From Romanomermis culicivorax (Eukaryota; Nematoda; Enoplea; Mermithida; Mermithidae), in contig CAWUHX010000099.1 in assembly GCA_963922205.1 (NCBI GenBank), positions 868,001 through 932,000 on the forward strand: a stretch of 64,000 bases of DNA. Reading direction: 5' to 3'. The notes beneath the pieces are model-generated. The model ran no database searches, was not told the origin of the DNA, and saw only the letters and a list, made by a program, of their open reading frames with translations. Made by a program: the position numbers and the translations under genes. This document shows, one piece after another, positions 33,704 through 44,365 of the stretch; the first letter of the stretch is position 1, and every line of letters begins with the position of its first letter.

Positions 33704-33999
33704 AGGCCCTGTCATACTTCGCCGCGCGGCGCCGCGCGGTACCGCGCGGTGGCTTGTCATACTTCGCCGCGCGGTACCGCGAGGCGCCGTACCGTACCGT
33801 AGGCGCCGTACCGCGAGGCGCCCTATGGCGCCGCTTTTTTAATTTTGGATTTTGCTCTTCTCAAAAAATGTGTATTGGTCTAGTTGAAACCTGACGGGGC
33901 GCCGCAAAAATTACAAAAACCTATCCGTACTTCAAAGGCGGTACCGCTCGGTGCCAGCTGGTACCGCTCGGCGCCGCGTGGTGAAGTATGACAGGGCCT
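33704..33999. mobile_element. 296-bp GC-rich PIF/Harbinger-like MITE
   Basis: The ends AGGCCCTGTCATACTTC(G/A)CC are inverted and flanked by the 3-bp duplication TAA (33701-33703 and 34000-34002). The arms are dense in CGCGCGG, GGTACCG and GGCGCC palindromes, a sharp GC peak in AT-rich surroundings. GTCATACTTCGCCGCGCGG occurs a second time internally at 33754. The ends resemble those of the 28257-31854 element. Confidence 0.8.
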
Positions 34000-34282
34000 T
34001 AAAGGTTTACTAATGGACGCCAGCATAAAACCAAGAATAATATTATAAAAACAATGAATGATTTCACAATCATTTTATTTCTTTCAGTGGTGCTCCATTG
34101 CTCTGCAAATTGTCTATGCCACCAGTTGTCCATTGTCGATTTGCATGTCGACTTCCTGATCATGACTTTGACAGCAACAGAGTGCCCAACAAACTGAAAC
34201 AAATTTTCCTAATAAGCAAGCTACACCATGAAGTATACTTCTGTAAAGAAGTGCGTCACCCCAAAATGTAAGCAACTTTATG

Positions 34283-35060
34283 TTACAGAATTTTTAATGG
34301 TAAAGTTTTGGAACAAATTGTTAGGCCGAGAAAAGTGATTAACATTCTAGGCTCCAATTCCAACCTTTTGCTATTAACAATGAAGCCAAGCTGAGACAAT
34401 AGAACCTCCACAAAATGGCCCTCTGTTTTAAGCTTCTCATATGACACATCTAAAATTAAAATATCATCCAAGTGAATTATCAGATGCCAAGTTGACAACA
34501 AGCAGAAACTACGGGCTTTAATAATTTTGTAAAAACCATTGGAGTCGAATACAGACCAAAGGGCATACACCTAAACAGAAAAATTTTAGTCCCATTCAAG
34601 ACAGAGAAATTTCCCGTCATGAATCGGGACAGTGAAATAAGTATTATTTAAGCATTCTTCATTTCACTTTTAACCTACCTTCCATTTTAAAATTCTCCTA
34701 TTCTACATAAGATTTAGGGGTCACATATCAATAACTGGATGCGTTTCACCATTATTCTTTGAAACAAAGTTGAGAAACATAAAAATCAGAAGGAGCAACA
34801 AAAATAGGTACAGGTTTGATAGTACCCTTAGACAAGAAGAAATGGGACTCCTTAAAAGCCACAAACTGATCCTGAAATGAAAAATTGATCAGTGAAGGCC
34901 TAACTTTCTGTTTAGGTGGAGAACTTTCCTACTTAACATGTAAGTCAGGCACCGTATTTAATAGCCATCTATTAGAGGTCATTCTAGACAATTACTAAGG
35001 AAAAAAGCTAGGCAGCCAGCAATTGGTGTTGGTGGGACCAAGCGAGGTGTAAAATATAAA
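34283..35060 (-). pseudogene. DIRS-type retrotransposon reverse transcriptase, decayed
   Basis: Read on the minus strand across several frames. In order: LAFFLSN near 35020, LSKGTI, a HPVIDM motif (R-P-V-I-D-L in active enzymes), TVPIHD with the following KFLCLEW, a LPFGL-like stretch, then HLDDILIL (the YLDD active site with Tyr replaced by His) and LGFIVNSKRLELEP followed by ITFLGL. The order and wording match the reverse transcriptase of tyrosine-recombinase retrotransposons (DIRS/Ngaro group). There are several in-frame stops and frameshifts, so it is inactive. RNase H and recombinase parts were not seen below 34283. Confidence 0.75.
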
Positions 35061-35412
35061 ACTTGCAATCAATACCTGAAAAAATCACCAGAATGGGAAG
35101 TGTGATCCAGAAACTTCTTGGCACCAGAATCGAAACAGTAATTCTGTGAATGTAGATGCGATGGACCATGATAAGGCAAAGCGGATTTTATAATTTTGTA
35201 GCGCATGTTGTAAACAATATCCTATAAAGCCAAGCCAATGTGACAAAGCCTTTGCTTTATGGTAATAGGAGCAAAAATTGAATCAAACGATGCTCCATCA
35301 TGTTCATTAATTGTAGATACAGAAAAATAGGCAAATTCAAGAACAGACCGTTAAGACAATGGAAATGTTTGTCTTTTCTAGTAAATCACTTTTGTCCTTC
35401 TCCAAAAATTAT

Positions 35413-36060
35413 CTAACCTATTTGCCAATTGCTAATAAGCAGCAAGTGCTTATGCTCGGGTTTCAAAAAATCCGAAAAAGTCAGAATTACTGCTTTGCTA
35501 GATGAGGACAAAGTAGAATGAGAGTATTTCTGATTGACCAAATAGCCAGCAGACACAAGGCTTAAATTCTCATCCAAAATGAAAGGGCTATTGGAACATG
35601 GAACAGTCACTTTTTGAATGGAATGAATGGAAGCAGAGTTGAACCAAACTGAGTCATTATCTCGAACCAACAAAGGTGGTTCAGTTGTAGGTTCGAAGGA
35701 ACCTGTTTGTAAATTATTGTGAGAATAAAAAACCTCTGTGGAGGAACCTTCAATAGTTGGTTTAATGGAACCTTGTACCTGAGAAGTATCATTTTTATCA
35801 ACCAATGATGCTAAGTGTTGATTATTCGATGACACATTTCCAATAGAACCGAAAGTGGTTGACAAAGAGCTATTTGAATCTGATGATTTCAAGAACTGGA
35901 AGACGACATGCATCTGAAACAAGGTCCATGGGTGTCTGGAACAACTCCAATGGTGAGTACTGTGGCTATGATGGCTCAAAGAAGTGTCATGTATGATTAC
36001 CAGAACCCAATGATTACCAGAATTAAAAGACATTTTAGAACAAATAGAACGTGATGACAT
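35413..36060 (-). CDS. 215-codon frame upstream of the reverse transcriptase; possible gag-like ORF of the same element
   Basis: This is a continuous Ser/Asn/His-rich frame from ATG 36060 to a stop at 35413, on the same strand and just upstream of the reverse transcriptase remains. It has no zinc knuckle, transmembrane segment or other motif I recognise. Position alone suggests it is the first ORF of the DIRS-type element. It could also be a chance open frame in degraded DNA. Confidence 0.3.
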   Translation of the reverse strand: MSSRSICSKMSFNSGNHWVLVIIHDTSLSHHSHSTHHWSCSRHPWTLFQMHVVFQFLKSSDSNSSLSTTFGSIGNVSSNNQHLASLVDKNDTSQVQGSIKPTIEGSSTEVFYSHNNLQTGSFEPTTEPPLLVRDNDSVWFNSASIHSIQKVTVPCSNSPFILDENLSLVSAGYLVNQKYSHSTLSSSSKAVILTFSDFLKPEHKHLLLISNWQIG

Positions 36061-36398
36061 AGAAAAAATAAAATGAGCTAAAAGTTAGCCAGCTTGAGTG
36101 AACTACTATGTAAGGGGAATCTTACCCAGTGTCTAACTTTATTTTGGGCACAGCTTTAAATCGAGCCAAGAGCTGGCCGATTGCATGGTACATACACTAG
36201 TCAAGTTGATGCATTTGCAGTAGAATCAATGTTTTACAATCACTAGATACAGAGTGGCATATAAGAACCACTGAAAGAAGCTGAATCATTAATCAAAAGC
36301 TAAAAGACAGAAATTAAAATTTAAGAAATAAGCAATTCATTATGTTACACACATGCAGAAACTTTGCCGAAGCAATAATAAAAAACAAAACATTCCCT

Positions 36399-37366
36399 GG
36401 AGCCAGTTGCATCAACTAAACCTGAGGCTAAACTTGAGCTTGGTTTTAACTGTTAAACCTAAGGTTTATCTAAACTCAACGTCAAGTTTAGCTTTTGGTG
36501 GTTGCAGCAAACATCTTAAGCTTGGATTTAGCTAAATCTGAGGTTTAACTAGAGCTCAGTCACAACTAAGTAAACAACACTTTTCTTTAGAAATAAAAAT
36601 GTGCCACTGCGCATACTTTATGCAGCCTTAGTATAATTGGTAAATATCCAACTGGAATAATAGCCAGTAAATAGCTAAGTTTAATAAGGCTAACTAACAC
36701 AACATAAATATTTCCAAGTACTAAATAATATCCAAGTACTAAATAGTACAATAAATAAAATGAATGGATGTACAAAACAACACACCTTATATAGTATCAT
36801 GGAAGATCACAGAATGTTGTAGAACCTTGTGGAATATAAAAGGATATTATAGAATATTGTGGAAGGTTCTAAAACTTTCCGGTACAATTCAGTACATGAA
36901 GTGTACCTGCACATCATGTCATGTGATCATACTGTAAGGTATGAATCACTCGTACGTGCACATCACGCAATGTAATCATACTGTAATCTATGTATCAATA
37001 TAGCCATAATGTCAGGGTTTCACCCCTATTCAGTGAAACACACAACAGGGATTTTCAAAACAGTGTGACTCAATACAGCAATTCTCGAAACAGTGGTGTC
37101 TCAAAACAGTGATTCTCAATTCAGTGAAGTCTCAATACAGTGGTTCTCAAAACAGGGAAGTCTCAAAACAGCGAATCTCAAAACAGCCAAGTCTCAAAAC
37201 AGCGATTCTCAATTCAGCGAAGTACTATAGTCATAATCTCGACATTGAGCTTATTACAGTCCTGATGACATTCAAATTATACCGAACTTGAGATCAAACC
37301 GAGTCGCCTTTTTGCTCGAGATTATCTTGATCTCAAGCTTAGACCCCTTTAGTGCAACTGGGCCTT
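36399..37366. mobile_element. Harbinger-family element, ~970 bp, non-coding copy
   Basis: The ends GAGCCAGTTGCATC and (inverted) GGCCCAGTTGCAC pair. The left 200 bp (AAACCTGAGGCTAAACTTGAG, ACTAAGTAAACAACACTTTT, ATGTGCCACTG) is closely matched by the element at 41636-42504, which carries a transposase remnant. The interior has a minisatellite at 37048-37226. Confidence 0.6.
37048..37226. repeat. Minisatellite, ~16-bp unit TCTCAAAACAGNGA
   Basis: About ten degenerate direct repeats of TCTCAAAACAG(C/T)GA(A/T) and TCTCAATTCAG variants. It lies inside the Harbinger-family copy at 36399-37366. Confidence 0.7.
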
Positions 37367-37512
37367 GGTTATTTAGGGAGTGAATTCTATATGATATGTT
37401 ATATAAAATGAGTGAATTAAACATATCTTACACAATGGACTTAGTTCTAAGAAGACTTTGTGTTGTAGCCTTTTCTAAAAAACTGAGTGGGACTTAATGT
37501 GTCACTTTCCTA

Positions 37513-39416
37513 TAGTTGATTCCAGTTTTATTGACACTAAATTTAGAAAAAAAGCTCAATCCAGTTAGAAGCACACATGTGTAATGGAGGACATGGGCCG
37601 TACAAACTACCCCAAGGGTTTTGAAACTGGAAAATTCGTTATGAAAGTAAATTTTTTGGTCAACTTTTTTTTTAATTTTTTGTCTTAAAAACGCCAAAAA
37701 ACCAAGGTCCACCTCTGTACCCTCCTCAAAATTTCGCAGATGCGCATGTTTGGTTGGAAAGTGTGTTGATGCACTCAGCTGCAGAACATACTTTTTGACA
37801 GACTTGGAAAACTGTTTTGAGAAAGAATGAAAATCCGATATGACGGAAGTGAATTTTTTCCAACTTTAACTCAAGTTCTCAAAAATCTTGTCCACTTCTT
37901 TTTCTAGCTTGGTAACTATCCAAGCCGGTATATTCTTTTTTGTTCTGCCCTGTCAAGGCATTTTCTAATAAACTAGTCCACCTCTTTTTAGTGGACCTCA
38001 GCCATGCATGAAAACCTTTGTAGATGCACAATTGAAGTTTTAAATTTGGTCATCTTCACATCAAAGAAACAAAAAAACAATCTTGAAGCCATGAATTCTC
38101 ACTTTCGGTAAAAGCAGAAGATGTGTAAACTGTACAGAACTTAAAACACGTTGTAAACATGGTGTAAAAAGAGCATTTCCATTGAATTCCCCATGGTCAG
38201 TAACCTCTTCCCCCAAAAGTCGCAGAAATACATTGGTACACACTCAATTTAAGTTTCTGGGTAAAGTGATCGCATTCATTAAATTCGCCGTGGTCGAAAA
38301 CCCCTTCCACACAAAATCACGAAAATACAATTGTTGACACCCGGGACAACTTTTTTATGTTAAGTGACCGCATTCATTGAATTCCCCGTCGTCCAAAACT
38401 CCTTGCCCCATATTATCACAAAAATACGCTTGTTTACACCCGCGATAATCTTTCGTGTAGAATGACCGCGTCCATCGAATTCCCAATGGTCAAAAACTCT
38501 TTCCCTCAAAAAGTCATGGAAGTACTTTCGTTTACATTAATGATGATTTTTTTGTGTAAAGTGACCGCATCCATTAAATTCGCTTGAGTCGAAAACCCTT
38601 TCCATCAAAAGATCACTAAAATACGCTTGGTTACACTCCAGATAATTTTTGTGTAAAGTGACCGCGTCCATTGAATTCCCAATGGTCGAAAACCCCTTCC
38701 ACCGAAAAATTACAAAAATACGCCTCTTTAATAATAATATTCGTGTAAAGTGACCGCGTCCATCGAATTCCCAATGGTCGAAAGCCTCTTGCTCCAAAAA
38801 GTCACGGGAGTACCTTCATTTACATTATTGATGATTTTTTGTGTAAAGTGACCGCGTCCATTGAATTTCCCATAATCAAAAAACCCTTAAATCCCCAAAA
38901 TCCCAATAAGGCTACCGGTTCAATTGAAACTGCAAAAACTTCGGGCACCGTAGCGCATAATGCTGCAAAAAATTATTTTTTTGAAGCCGTTAAGTCTATA
39001 TAACAAAATTGTCAAATTTCGCGGTTCCCGTGACCTTAGACAACCACATAATTGAATGGAGACCATATTTTTTAAAAATAAAAAATCGCACTTGAGATTG
39101 AACCCCCAAGATGCTTCGGCCGAAGTATGGACGTTGGATATGGCACACTCATTGCTGGGCATGGTGAAACTGGGCCCAAAAAAGTGCGTTTTTTGCTTGT
39201 TTTTGGGGCCCCGCCGAGCACCACTTGCAGATAGAGGCGAAATGACAAAAGGCACCCCATAGTTTGCTCTTATGCCCGAAACTATGAAAAAAACCCGAAG
39301 GTTCTAGCTCTAACCGTTTTGGCTCTAGGGGAGGGGGGACATGAAATTTGGGGGCAAAGTCTATTATAGGTTGACGCTGTCGCGCCACCTATGATAAATG
39401 TAGTTTTACTCGTGTA
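37513..39416 (+). repeat. Large composite repeat with 84-bp array, copy C
   Basis: It begins near AGTTGATTCCAGTTTTATTG and ends at CGCGCCACCTATGATA, the same termini as copy B. The array at 38107-38880 has about nine units of about 84 bp (GTAAAGTGACCGCGTCC, GTCGAAAACCCCTTCC). Its last 500 bp matches the 3' parts of copies A and B (GCCGAGCACCACTTG, CTAACCGTTTTGGCTCTAGG). Confidence 0.75.
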
Positions 39417-40022
39417 CTATTTCAGGTCATCACCTGGTTCATGAGGCATGCATACCAGATAAAATTTGAACATTACTCACTCATCAACAGTTTATTATAC
39501 CCGGCTCACATTCTAGAATTTTTTGTTTTCATTCCTTTCCTATTTCTTTGCAGAACCATATTCTAATGCAACCGTTTTTCGTAATCTGCGAATTTCGGTG
39601 CCTTTCATACCCAACTTGAACCTTTATTTAGCTTTGTTTACGATTGTAATTTTAATTTTAAAAAATTTCTCGTGAGTGGGTAGACTAATTTTGCAAAATT
39701 CGAATTTTTCGCCCCCAGCAAAAAGGGGTATTTCCCATCCTAGTGAGTGATGATAGCTGGTGAAATATGTCCTTTCCTTCAAAAAAATGTCGACTACCTA
39801 TTCTCAGAAAGAAATGAATATGCACACAACTTTCGTATCTTTAAGCATTTGCTGCCTACGTAACATGAAAAGAATCTTCTAGTAGAACAATTTCTTTGCT
39901 TCAGGGAAAATTTCTGGTGAATAAATTTTCACTCATAAGGACCTCGAAATTCTCCTTCAGTATTCGTTCCATTTCCTCGAAAAATTTTTCAGTCGAAATT
40001 TTCACTCTCTCTGATCGACACT
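39417..40022. other. 5' flank of the calponin-homology gene
   Basis: No gene is seen. This stretch should contain its 5' UTR and promoter; no TATA element could be singled out in the AT-rich sequence. Confidence 0.35.
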
Positions 40023-43000
40023 ATGGCTCATCGTACGACCGGCGGCGGCTTAGCTTTCCAAGTTCAACAGAAAGTGAGAAATATGTTGTTGTTAACGGAC
40101 CTTGTAATAAGTGAGCCATTGAATTTGTCCACTTATAGCAACAATCTAAATTTAATGAACAAGAAGCCGAAGGAGCCCTAAAATTTATCAAAGAAAAAAC
40201 CGGTGAAAATTTCTCTACCGATGGATCGAGGGAAAATTTCGGCAAATTGTTGAAGGATGGGCAAATTCTGTGCAAGTAAGCTACAAAACATTTTTGACAC
40301 GCTTAACCTTTTGATTACTCGTGTGTTCAATGATTTAATTCAGTCGCGTTCATTGTTCATGGTTCAGATAAGACCAGATCAGACGGAAAAAGCCCTGCTC
40401 TTTTCTTACTGTAGAATATTCTAATTGGATTTTCAAACACTTCCACTGTTCACGCATGCAACTTGTGTCATCGACGTGTTGTGTAGTTCAGATCATGGAG
40501 TATTATTATGGACCAATCATTATTGCTAGAGCCGTAAAAAACATCATCATCAAGTATTCCCAAGAATGATTGAAAATTTCTAAAGTATTGTCAATAAGTG
40601 TTTTGGAAATCAAGTTTCGCTGCGTCTTTGCTGCATCTATCATTTCAAAAAAATAGGCTATTGTTTTCATGTTAGGCGAGCTCTAGAATTTTTGTTTCCT
40701 GTTGAGCGAATTTGGTGTTGGTCCACTTTGTTGTGATTCGAAAGGAATTCGGCTCGAAAAAGTTTGTAGATCAGAAAGCCAGAGGTTATAGTATACCGTA
40801 TCAAGTGGAGGTATCATACTTTGAACATGAACGGCTGATTAGTGTAGGTTCACTCCAGGTATGAAATATTCACTCCTCAAACTTTTCATATTTGGACAAT
40901 TCCTGTACCTACATTGTTAGAGAACTCACTGTTCATATTTTTAGAGTAGCAATAGCAATCAGAAAAGTTGTTCCTGTTATTCTCTATGGGGTGGTATATT
41001 CCATCCATTTTGAAATGATCGATGCTGCGAGGTCGCAGTCAAACTTTTATCCAAAATTACGCAAGGCTCCTTGACTCTATTCCATGCATTTTTCTTTCAT
41101 GATATAGACTCCTTGATCATAACTCTTTTCAAACATTTCAAAACTAACGAAATTGATTTCTGAATCTTCAGCAAGGCTGCGTTTAACAGCTGCATCGATC
41201 ATTTCAAAATGCACGGAGTATAGTACAAAATACAAAAAGTGTAGTCAGTTGAAAAGCCAATTATTGCTTATTTATATCAAACGTATGAATTCAAAAACAG
41301 TGATGAGCCCAATCAATGCAGTGGGCTGAAACTCTGAATTACGCCCGGCAGAAAAGGTTCACAAGTGGTTGTTTTCTGAAATATACCAGAGCACTTACTA
41401 ACTACATTTTTGAGTAAACATACGGCATAATAATATAGTAGGTACTGTCCTAGGGCCTAACCGCTAACGGTGGAGTAAGTAAGATTAAAGAAGATTAGAA
41501 GCATTCAAAGAGCAAGTTGGGAGCCATCGTGAAGTAAATTCAGAGAGAAAGTTTTTTCGCATTGCAGAAGGTGGAGAAAGTGATGTAAGAATAAACTCGG
41601 AGAAATCTTGAAGGAAACTGAGAGAAAAAGGCAAGGGGCCGGTTGCATCAAGTAAACCTGAGGCTGAACTCGAGCTCGGTTTTAAGTGTTAAATCTGAGG
41701 TTTAGCTGAACTCGACGTCAGATTTCACTTTTAGCGGTTGTATCAAACATCTCGAGCTCGGGTTTAGCTAAACCTGAGGTTTAACTCGAGCTCAATCACA
41801 ACTAAGTAAACAACACTTTTCTCTGGAAATGAAAATGTGCCACTGTGCATATTTTCTGCATTGTATGCATCATATAGCCATAATGTCAGTTTGTTGTGTC
41901 CATTTTTTTGCCAAAGAAGAAAACCCCACGTTTTTTTATTCCATTCTTCAAAATATATTTGATTCAAATCATTTTTTACCAAATCAGTAATATACAAAAT
42001 GGATTGCCGCTCCAATCGATAGCATTCATACAGATCAATATCGTCTAATGAATCAAGGGGAGTATTTCTATCTCGAAAAACCCTGTCTCGCTCCATATTT
42101 TGATTAAGTAAGCGCAGCCGCTGAAAATTCATTCTTATTACTTATGAGGCATAAACAAAAAAAAAGAAATCAACTATTGTATGCAACTCTTGCATAACAA
42201 ACAGGAAAAAGCACGACAACAACACGCAAATTTAAGTAAAACTCTCAGACTTAAACCTCCTGCGACCAATTTTAATTTTTCTATTGCGCAAAACCCGAGC
42301 TCGGATTTAAAAATTGGCAAAAATTTTCATGCAACCCGACAGAATGAGCTCGAGTCAAACCTGAACTCTGGTTCAACTCGAGTTCGGGTTTATCTCGAGC
42401 TCGAGTTTAACTCCACCTTCATGCAACCGCTAAACCTGAGCTCAGACTTAAAATTGTCGGGTTTCGCTCGAGCTCGAGTTTAACTGCCTTGATGTAACCG
42501 ACCCAAGAGCTTCTGGATATTACTTCGGCTAGGAGCAGAAATAAATGAGAAGGACATACTTTTGCACTGTGAAAAATAGTGTCAATACAAGTAATGGACT
42601 TTTTGATCAGTTGGATAATATAGAAAACATCGTTGGAAATGAAAATAAATAATTTACTTTTTTTCTAGCCTTTCCGCTTGATTTCTACTCAAACTGATTT
42701 TAGATAACTTCAGTTGAAATTTGATTTTTTTGAATTTTTCGCCAAGCTACCTTTTTTGCTTGAGCGGAAACGGAGCCGGTTTTTGTTTTCCATTTTTGTT
42801 TTCCAAAACGGAGGATTGTTGTGCCAGACACTCAACGAAGAAACAGAGCTCTTTGGAAGTGAACTTTGTATTCCGTTTCCTATTCTCCATAGCCGAAAGT
42901 TGAGGGCCTAAGAGAAAGAAATCGCTGATCAAAGCCAGACAGCTATGATTAGGCGAGAAAGCTTTGCTTTTGATATGTAGTTCACTCTGTAAGTGCGGTG

Positions 43001-44365
43001 GAAGATGTATTCGAAAAAGAAACATTCGAAAACTTCTATGCTTGCTCAAAGTTTTATTTGACCTTGGTCTGGAGAAAAATCTCCAGCTTCTGCGATACAA
43101 CAGTGGTCCAAATTGTGAGTAGTGGGAGTATGCCTCTTCTCTCCTACTTTACTCTGAGATTACTCCTACTTCACTCCTTCTCTACTCTTTTTTTGCTCCA
43201 TCTTCAGCGATTCGGTCCTTAGTGAGTTTTGTTTGTTCTGAATCAGTACATCTTTATGTATGCACTCTAACGAATATCAAGGTATAGTCTGTTTTTCATA
43301 AAATGCTTCCAAATAGTGAATCTGGAAAGCAAGTTCTATTTTATATTTTCAGCATTTTCTGCAGAGCCGTACGTCATATGGAAGTGAAATTTTGTGGCGA
43401 CACTCAGCTAACACTTATAATTTTTTTGAGTGAAAAAATGTACAGTAGAACCTTCATGTACAGGATTTTCAAGTCACCTAATATTTGTGTCAATTTTCAT
43501 TTTAGTAGCATTTTATAAAAAACAGACTATAGGTAATGTGCAGGTGCAAATTTTGATAGTACATTGAATAATCCATTGTAATATAAATAATTTTACTCTT
43601 ATAATTTCTGTCTTATATCGTATTTAAACTAAAATTTACGCATACTTCGTATAATAATAATTCATCTGTACCTGATATAAACAGACAGTAAGTTGGAGTA
43701 GCACGCATGCGATTAATCATTGTGCCTGGCTAACTACGAAAAAGCTGGCTGTTGTAGCACACACTGTATTGCATATATCATTTACTGTAGTGGCTTGCTG
43801 TATGTAGCTCAGGACTGTTTTTCATGTTATCTAACTGATACTTATTCGTTTATTTTTCCAAAACTGACTCGAATTGTAATCTTAAGTTCACCTAATCCTC
43901 AACCTTTGATGACGTTATCGTAGAATACAATTTCGACTCTGAATCATGATTTCATTAGATCTGTGAACTTATTCGTGAAGCCATAGACTTTTAGTCACCC
44001 TTACATATTACACAAATTCGATGTAAGGGTCATAGAAGTGCAAATCATTATGCTATTCATGAAATCCTAGCTATTGAATTGAAAAAACTGTATCTGGATT
44101 AAATAACATACTGCTGATCTATTATTGTCGTAATTCTATTTCGTTCAAAAGATTCGCAAACGCTCTGAAACCGGGTTCAGTCAAAAAGATTCAAACGGCC
44201 AAAACTTCATTTGCCTGTATGGAAAACATCAACTGTTTCGTGGAAACGGCCCGCAGCTTGGGCGTACCAGTCGAAGAACTGTTCCAAAGCGTCGATTTGT
44301 ATGAAGAAAGGGACCTTTTTTCCGTTGTTTCCTGTATCTTGTCCGTCCAAAGACGCGCCAAATAA
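40023..44365 (+). CDS. Short calponin-homology (CH) domain protein, transgelin/Mp20-like
   Basis: Three coding exons join in phase: 40023-40073 (ATG), 40139-40275 and 44152-44365 (TAA), giving 133 residues. The N-terminus [17 protein letters not shown] has the transgelin/Mp20 style. The CH domain follows: [38 protein letters not shown] and [29 protein letters not shown], then a short end QRRAK. In this family the CH domain binds or regulates actin in muscle and other contractile cells. Family members are usually about 180-200 residues with a calponin-like repeat after the CH domain; that repeat is absent here because the stop follows the CH domain directly. An AATAAA lies at 44554-44559. The 3.9-kb second intron carries transposons. 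Longer isoforms using an exon beyond the stop cannot be excluded. Confidence 0.87.
40985..41228. mobile_element. Inverted-repeat element, GATCGATGC family
   Basis: The inward-facing blocks CATTTTGAAATGATCGATGC (left) and GCATCGATCATTTCAAAATG (right) are perfect reverse complements over 20 bp. Related single blocks occur at 13204-13236, 23752-23787 and 40627-40662, so this is a dispersed family. No target duplication was determined. Confidence 0.5.
41636..42504. mobile_element. Harbinger element, 869 bp, internally deleted
   Basis: The ends GGGCCGGTTGCATCAAG and (inverted) GGGTCGGTTACATCAAG are flanked by a 3-bp duplication AAG (41633-41635 and 42505-42507). The subterminal DNA is rich in CTCGAG/GAGCTC palindromes. 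It carries the start of a transposase on the minus strand. Confidence 0.75.
41764..42132 (-). pseudogene. PIF/Harbinger transposase, N-terminal fragment
   Basis: The frame from ATG 42132 begins [12 protein letters not shown] and contains [20 protein letters not shown] then [14 protein letters not shown]. This is the typical opening of HARBI1/PIF transposases ('R.NPL...DD.E...R+R...E.I..L.D.'). Similarity fades after about 55 residues and no DDE catalytic core follows, so the element is an internal-deletion derivative that would need a transposase from elsewhere to move. Confidence 0.65.
43283..43532. mobile_element. TATAGTCTG-family MITE (copy in CH gene intron 2)
   Basis: It starts TATAGTCTGTTTTTCATAAA and ends AGCATTTTATAAAAAACAGACTATA-like in inverted form, 250 bp. 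This is one of the best preserved copies. Confidence 0.8.

Larger units (their letters stand above)
40276..44151 (+). other. Intron 2 of the CH gene
   Basis: It runs from GTAAGC to TTCAAAAG. It holds an inverted-repeat element at about 40985-41228 (CATTTTGAAATGATCGATGC against GCATCGATCATTTCAAAATG), the Harbinger element at 41636-42504 and a TATAGTCTG-family MITE at 43283-43532. The frames at 42714-43100 on both strands overlap one another and show no motif. Confidence 0.75.

Noticed and set aside
42714-43100. Overlapping frames of 60-117 codons on both strands as a gene
   Set aside because: They lie in an intron of the CH gene, mirror one another and have no motif or splice support.
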